64,000 bases of DNA, from the NCBI GenBank assembly GCA_030248215.1, contig JASANG010003638.1, positions 182,276-246,275 of the forward strand. Reading direction: 5' to 3'. This DNA is from Enoplolaimus lenunculus (Eukaryota > Nematoda > Enoplea > Enoplida > Thoracostomopsidae). The notes below the pieces were generated by a model. The model had not been told where the DNA came from. It saw only the letters and a list, made by a program, of their open reading frames with translations, and did no database searches. The translations under genes were made by a program, and so were the position numbers. Of the stretch, positions 58,327-64,000 are shown piece by piece. Every line of letters begins with the position of its first letter. The first letter of the stretch is position 1.

Positions 58327-59453
58327 CAAGTTGTTAAAGTGCCCCTAACCGGGCCATAGAAAAAGATATGTTTTGAAAATATATTTGATGTGTAACGTGT
58401 AAAGTTTAGAAACAAGGGACTCGAACAAATTTTGAAAGTTAAATTCACGTACTACCTTTTTTCACAAAAATCGGGCTTATTTTCTAGGACAGCATATTTC
58501 AGATTGCCAAAAAAGTTTTGGCGGTCACAAGCAAGCTGTGATGTGTCACACAGAAACATATTCACAGCTTTGGGCGGCCATAAATCAAACAGTATTATAT
58601 TTGATGTTTTCCTTCGGTTAAAAAGAAATTTGACAAATTTTGTAATCGCTTTATTTCATGATAAAATTTTGAAGAACCCTTGAGAAGTCTGCGTACCTGA
58701 ATTGTACTGGCAAAGTGCAATATTTTCTGAAACTTTATATATTCGTTTATAATTTTGCGTAATTTAGCATTCGTTTACAGCATGAACCAGGAAGCAACCG
58801 TAGGTTAAAATACCGGAGTCAGAGTTGAACCAAAATTTGCCTTAGTCGGAGAGGTCGATTTTATGCCGGAGACGAAGGCTGACGTCGCATTATACTGTGC
58901 TATGAACAATGGGCCACTCAAAAACAAAGGTTAAGATTTCGATAAAACTAAAGTTGGTTATAAAGCTTCATACTGCCATCTATGTTTGTAAATTATCGTT
59001 TTTGTATAAAATCAACACAGGGTTAGAAATTTGTGCCGTGAAAAATGGCACTTATTAGTGCCAGTAGTAGTAAATAGGTAAACATTTGTTTCATGGTGTT
59101 TGAATAAGATGAAAATCACATCTCCACAGCGCATGTTCAAAGCGTCTATCCCCTGAGTCATTTTTTTGCGATAACGGGTAATTCAGAAAATTACGAAACT
59201 ATCAAACAAAGCTGTGAATATGTTTCTGTGTGACACATCACAGCTTGCTTGTGACCGCCAAAACTTTTTTGGCAATCTGAAATATGCTGTCCTAGAAAAT
59301 AAGCCCGATTTTTGTGAAAAAAAGGTAGTACGTGAATTTAACTTTCAAAATTTGTTCGAGTCCCTTGTTTCTAAACTTTACACATTACACATCAAATATA
59401 TTTTCAAAACATATCTTTTTCTATGGCCCGGTTAGGGGCACTTTAACAACTTG
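58327..59453. mobile_element. Fold-back element with ~245-bp inverted arms
   Basis: The left arm 58327-58571 and right arm 59207-59453 are inverted copies, apparently near-perfect, starting CAAGTTGTTAAAGTGCCCCT. A 635-bp unrelated centre lies between. Reading frames in the arms mirror one another and are not genes. No clear target duplication. Confidence 0.9.
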
Positions 59454-59535
59454 TTTCACAACTTTACAAAAGTAACTTTGTTCTGATACGGGTATAGATA
59501 CTGAAAAGATCGAACAACAAACAAAATTGAATTGA

Positions 59536-59607
59536 TACTAACTTACCAAGATTATTAAGTCACTCATAACCACTAACTTACCAAGATTATTAAGTCACTC
59601 ATAACCG
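59536..59607. repeat. 36-bp direct duplication
   Basis: ACTAACTTACCAAGATTATT with AAGTCACTCATAACC occurs twice in tandem. Confidence 0.85.
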
Positions 59608-61013
59608 ATGCACCAACCCCACCAATTATTATTTTAATCCATCCGCATTCATGATAGTTTGCTCTACCTAGCTATGTATATTCCTGTTTTTAAAACAATT
59701 TTCTTTACAGATTTTAAAAAAGTCAACGCACAATATGACGAAAAACCAGATAATGTAGCATCAACTGTTGCATAACAATACGCTAAGCCAACACACTAGG
59801 CAATGCTTAAAAATAATTGTTGGCTCTATGTACCGGGGCTGCGTAGTTTTATAGTTTACTTCGACGCCGTTTATTTGAGTCAAAATACGAAGAAAATTTG
59901 CACAAAAATTAGAGCAAACTTTCGCCTAGTTTGCTACTACAGAATTTGAATGGAACCTGACATTGTATGTAGTAAGCTTATAGTATGATGTTGCTACATG
60001 CGATAAATTATACATATCTAAACTAGCTGCATGAAAATATGAACGATTTTTAGAATCAAAAATTTTGGGTAAAACATATTATAATAATAATAATATAATA
60101 ATATATAATATAAAATAATAAATAAATAAATAAATAAATAAAAGAGACACTACCGTGTCCTTATGATATACATACACATAAAATGTACGGAAGATCGAAA
60201 CAAGAACGCAGTGGAAATCAATCAGATTTCCATGAATAGTTTTCGCCCGTCGTTCGTTGTAAATCAAAACAAAGTCGATAATAAATCAAACCTATTCAGC
60301 CTCGCGTTCTATCCCAACCCGGGCGAACAAAATCAATATTAAATATGGAACGGGGGCGCCCGGAGAAAAAAAAAAGAATTGGTGTGGGGGTATACCCTTT
60401 TACAGGGGGCGAATCTCCTACAAAATAATTAAAAAGTAAGGTCTCCTTTACATATTTCCACATATTCCCCCTGCCCTTGTTTTTTTTTTTAGACATAAGT
60501 AACCAAAGGGCCGGTCGGGGGGGGGGGAGGGAGCAATCAAAAAAACCATATTTAATTATAAGTTCAAGGGGAAAACCGTAATTAAACCGTGAACACCTTA
60601 GGATACATCCAGTTTTCATACTGGCCAATCAAATCAAGTGAAATGCTAAAATCAGATTGGGACTAAACGATGATGCTCTGAAATGGCTCTACCGCATGGT
60701 TCCAGTTAGTGATTTTAAAAAGTATCCATAAGCTTAATTTTGACGAGTTATGTATCTGTATAAATTCCAGTGAGGTGATTTTAACTCAACACGTTTAATC
60801 GACTCACAAGCCTGAGCTCTGAATTATGTCTTTCAGAACTCAGAATTGTGAATTGTTTCAACTCTTTCTGAGTTAATCACTCAAGTAACTTGGAACGAAA
60901 TCAACTCAGAGTGAGTTAATGTTTAACTGTTAGTAACTCAGAAATATTAACCAGAAATAACTGATTTGCTGTCAGAGTTGATCAATCAATTCATTGAAAT
61001 TACAAAAGTCAAC
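59608..61013. other. No gene recognised
   Basis: Contains the microsatellite at 60078. At 60780-60985 there is a stretch with many AACTCAGA/TGAGTT words that may be a decayed inverted-repeat element. Confidence 0.4.
60078..60141. repeat. TAATAA/TAAA microsatellite
   Basis: AATAATAATAATATAATAAT passing into a (AAAT)n run. Confidence 0.85.
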
Positions 61014-61216
61014 CAGGGTGCGACTGGATGCCAACAAAGTGACGGAGCCGCAACCGGATAGTGTAGAAGTAAGTCAATCAGATCCATGGCAGAAAATACC
61101 AATGACGCTTTCAATATTTTAAAGTTTTTATGGAAAAAACATCCGTCAAGTTAAAATACCGCAGCCGGATCCTTATGTCGGTTTTTTGCCGGAACCGGAT
61201 ATCCAATCACACCCTG
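61014..61216. mobile_element. CAGGGTG-ended inverted-repeat element
   Basis: CAGGGTGCGACTGGATGCC at the left against GGATATCCAATCACACCCTG at the right; interior GCCGCAACCGGAT and GCCGGAACCGGAT. About 200 bp, possibly hAT-like. Confidence 0.6.
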
Positions 61217-61815
61217 TATATATAATACCTAAATTTAATAAGAGTTAATGCATAGTTGGAAAATTTAATAGACTCAAAAACGTACTAATTGAACTCGTAA
61301 ATGTTCCCAATTTATAAACTGTGTGTTTTGGGAAAGAATTGGCAGTCAAGTTTAGGACGTCTTTAGAATGGTTCGGTCTATAAAAATTGTATTTTTTGGG
61401 CCGAAAGAAAAAAAATTTACAAGGCAAAGGTATGTAAAACAACTCTCTGAGCTGAGAACGCGGACCAAGGATACATTTCGCGAGACCCATACGGGTGCCG
61501 ACCACAGAGGCTTCCATAATAAATGATGCCAGATTCATTGAAGTCCTATGTGATCCATCGGATTCTCTGGTTGTTCACGAACGACCCTGTTTCGCTCACA
61601 AAGGCCGTATTAAAAAATATCCAATTACTAAATCTTCGTCAAACATATTTTGCGTACTCCTACAGATTCGACGTTTTAATGCGTTTGGACGTCTTTCAAT
61701 GGACCAAACTTGGACTTTTTCCTGTGAGTTCAACCCAAACATTGACTGAGTCCTTCGGAGTGACACCCTTAAACAGGCACCACCCCGTCAATTGTTTTAA
61801 TGATTAAGAATAATA

Positions 61816-62040
61816 TGAGCAGAGGCGGATGTAGAAATGTCTGACGGGAGCGCGGGCTCGCAATTGTTGTGAAACGCAACAATTGTAAACATGGACCTTA
61901 TCATTTTATCAACAAAAAATTTTCTAAGGGAAAAAATTGTATTTTTTACAAAAAAATTTCTGAAGGCAAAAATTGTAAGGTGAAACCATTTTATCGCAAA
62001 AAAATTTCTGACGACCCGCCTGCCTCTGGATCTGCTAGTG
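61816..62040. mobile_element. GCGGAT-ended MITE-like element, relative
   Basis: GAGCAGAGGCGGATGTAGAA and ATTTCTGACGACCCGCCTGC to CTCTGGATCTGCTAGTG. The interior has repeated AAAAATTTCTGA units. Confidence 0.55.
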
Positions 62041-63889
62041 AATACGAGGTAGAACAATAACACAACGCTGGAAATTTGTTGTTCAGTGTCACCCACGTAG
62101 CCAGTTCATCGACCACATCATAGCGGGTTAAAACGTTGTCAGGAGGGAGATGCAATGATTTGAGATGACTTACAACTGTTAAGTTAAAGTTTTTCTGGGG
62201 GGACAGGCGGCAAATTCGTTTAAGAAGACACGATCATTCTTGCGTTCACAGGTCTCGAGTCGCTCAGTTGACCCTAAACGCTGCCGTGTACTTCAGTTGA
62301 CAATCTTCAGCGCTTGATAATTTCTCCAAAGTTTAATTCAACCATAAGTTTTGTGTCATTTTTTTTTTAAAAGCTTTGAATTGACACTTCAAACTCGAAA
62401 TGCGAACTGAAGTTGAATTTTGACAACTTTTCAATCCGAACGGTAGGCAGTTAAATTTTGTGACAACGTTGTTGTATCAAATCCGATATTTCAATTCTGA
62501 TAAACGAATTAGTTTTGGTGAATCTATCAATATATTAATGTATATTATGTATATATATTTCATATATTTGTATCATAGACACAATATATCAAGTATATTA
62601 AAAACAAACAAATCTATGATCCGTTCATGGGGCAGCGGCTGACTTTCTGTGAACAAATTCCGAAAATGAAATTTTGAGATTTCGAAGCCGGCACCCGAAA
62701 ACATGACGACTAAAAATATTTTGCAAAGTAAAAAACGTTAATTTTAAGTATGTTTAATTTTTGGTACAGTAATAAACGCAAATTAATACCTGAACCGACT
62801 AACTTGAAACTTATTGGGTCGACAAATTTTAGTAGCAGCACTGGCCAAATGCGATAAACACTTGGATCTGCCATAGCGTTCATTGGAAGACCAAATATCG
62901 CCTGCATACACGAGACTACAAATGCTGGTTGGTAAAAATTGACATTGAAACAAAGGTTTGATTCAACTTTTCAAAATCATAAAATGATCTTATTCGAATA
63001 CTCGTTCAAAAAATTACATAAATTCTTACGCGTCGACAGATGGGAATAAAATCATATTTGAATAAAAAAACCACTGTAAGAAATGAGTTTTGATTCATTA
63101 GGTAGCCACGTTTGTTCCACCCCTGTAAAATCACAGTCTTAAACCTGGCGCAAAATGAAAGACAATTTATCGGTGGGGCGGATGCAGCGTCGGCGTGTTT
63201 CCCATGCATATAATCATTGCAATAATCATTTACCTGTTGCCACGCATTTTTCATCTCATATATGTTACAGTGCATTCACATGCGTTCAAACGTATTGAAA
63301 ACACTAAAAAACATAACTGCAACAAATAAAACGTTACGAACATTGCATATCATCGCATGCATTCATAACATTACGTATCATACATGTATTATTGATATAA
63401 TGTTTGCATTAAGGAGCGCAATGGGGGCGCCCTATTCATACGACGGTTCACTAGGGCCAAAGAAGCCACTCCCCATACCCCCCGCTTGGTAAGGCCCAGA
63501 ATGCCCCTCCTGAAAACTTTTCCAACTCCCCCAAACAAGGTGAGCTGGCTACTTGGCCTGGTGGGGCCCCACTCCTAATGGGCCCTCCACCTTAACCGGT
63601 TGCAACAAAAACCGCCAAAGTTTTAAAATGCGTTTGGCTTCTTGCACGCTTTTTTGGGGATTCCCACTGTGGAGTTTGGTTGAAGCACCTTCCTTTTTTT
63701 TGCTCCAGCACTGTCGTTCACCAGTAGGAATTCAAACCTAATTTCGTAGTAAAATTTGGTTTCTAAATTACGTTTAGTTTTATAATTTCTTGAGCTTTTT
63801 TGTCCTTATATCACAAATGCCAATAGGCAACAAATTTTCCCATCATCCATTGAATGCATACAGTTATATTAACATACTTTTATGTGTTA
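62041..63889. other. No gene recognised apart from one candidate exon
   Basis: A C/G-homopolymer-rich patch at 63420-63600 loosely resembles the GGGAGCAGCC repeat. The only coding hint is 62790-62924. Confidence 0.4.
62790..62924 (-). CDS. Isolated candidate exon, hydrophobic
   Basis: A 135-bp phase 1-1 open segment lies between acceptor TTTTACCAACCAG and donor TTCAG|GTATTA. It encodes MQAIFGLPMNAMADPSVYR and a hydrophobic stretch with WPVLLLKFVDPISF. It looks like part of a membrane or secreted protein, but no partner exon was found nearby and I do not recognise it. Confidence 0.28.
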
Positions 63890-64000
63890 TAATGTATTAT
63901 ATATTTAAATATAAGTAGATATATATACATGTAACATAAAGACATACATTGTTAATATATCATATATACTATATACATACCTATATATGTAATATATATT
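63890..64000. repeat. TATATA-rich low-complexity DNA at window edge
   Basis: Continues past the window end. Confidence 0.75.

Noticed and set aside
58432..58683. 83-codon frame and its mirror at 59214-59435
   Set aside because: Both lie in the inverted arms of the fold-back element; the two strands mirror each other, not a gene pair.
61495..61807. Two overlapping open frames of 84 and 94 codons
   Set aside because: Some protein-like composition, but two frames compete, splice edges are poor and no motif is recognisable.

Overview
This is an AT-rich, gene-poor, repeat-dense stretch of an invertebrate animal nuclear genome. The genes are interrupted by spliceosomal introns, and there are no bacterial operons or ribosome-binding sites. 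The lineage cannot be fixed from the sequence. Short TTAGGC/GCCTAA arrays recall the nematode telomere unit, but here they sit inside transposons, so they do not identify the organism.

Two host genes can be read exon by exon; they face each other tail to tail. (1) Plus strand, 8510-13241: a four-exon Ras-superfamily small GTPase closest in motif pattern to the RASD (Dexras/Rhes) group. It has a non-canonical P-loop and switch II, a long Asn/Ser-rich C-terminal extension and a terminal CKIS prenylation box. (2) Minus strand, 32912 down to 25745: a fibroblast growth factor receptor-like 1 (FGFRL1) gene. It has Ig1, an acid-box mini-exon, a split Ig2, a split Ig3, and a final exon with a transmembrane helix and a ~650-residue Asn/Gln/His-rich tail without a kinase. 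Intron positions and phases follow the FGFR/FGFRL layout. The signal-peptide exon was not found. Minor traces are a possibly frameshifted unidentified coding stretch at 35.2-35.9 kb (minus) and one isolated candidate exon at 62.8 kb (minus).

The rest is mostly mobile DNA. A young LTR retrotransposon derivative (13751-18341, minus) has two 1635-bp LTRs, a PBS, a PPT and a 5-bp target duplication, but only 1.3 kb of internal sequence. It lies inside an older inverted-repeat element. Several families of short non-autonomous inverted-repeat (MITE-like) elements recur: a hAT-like family with 8-bp target duplications and internal TTAGGC arrays; a ~215-bp family with CACCAGTTGGTGATAGG ends; a ~430-500-bp GACCCGAATAAGAGGG family; a 0.65-0.95-kb family filled with CATATG-centred palindromes; GC-rich CGTACG palindromic elements; TA-flanked CACTGCAAAAA elements; and an inverted-repeat element carrying a tRNA-like segment.

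Layout: 0-8.5 kb repeats; 8.5-13.2 kb GTPase gene; 13.6-18.6 kb nested retrotransposon; 18.7-25.7 kb repeats including a 12 x 53-bp minisatellite; 25.7-32.9 kb FGFRL1; 33-64 kb repeats, minisatellites, a fold-back element with 245-bp arms, and large stretches in which nothing is recognisable.
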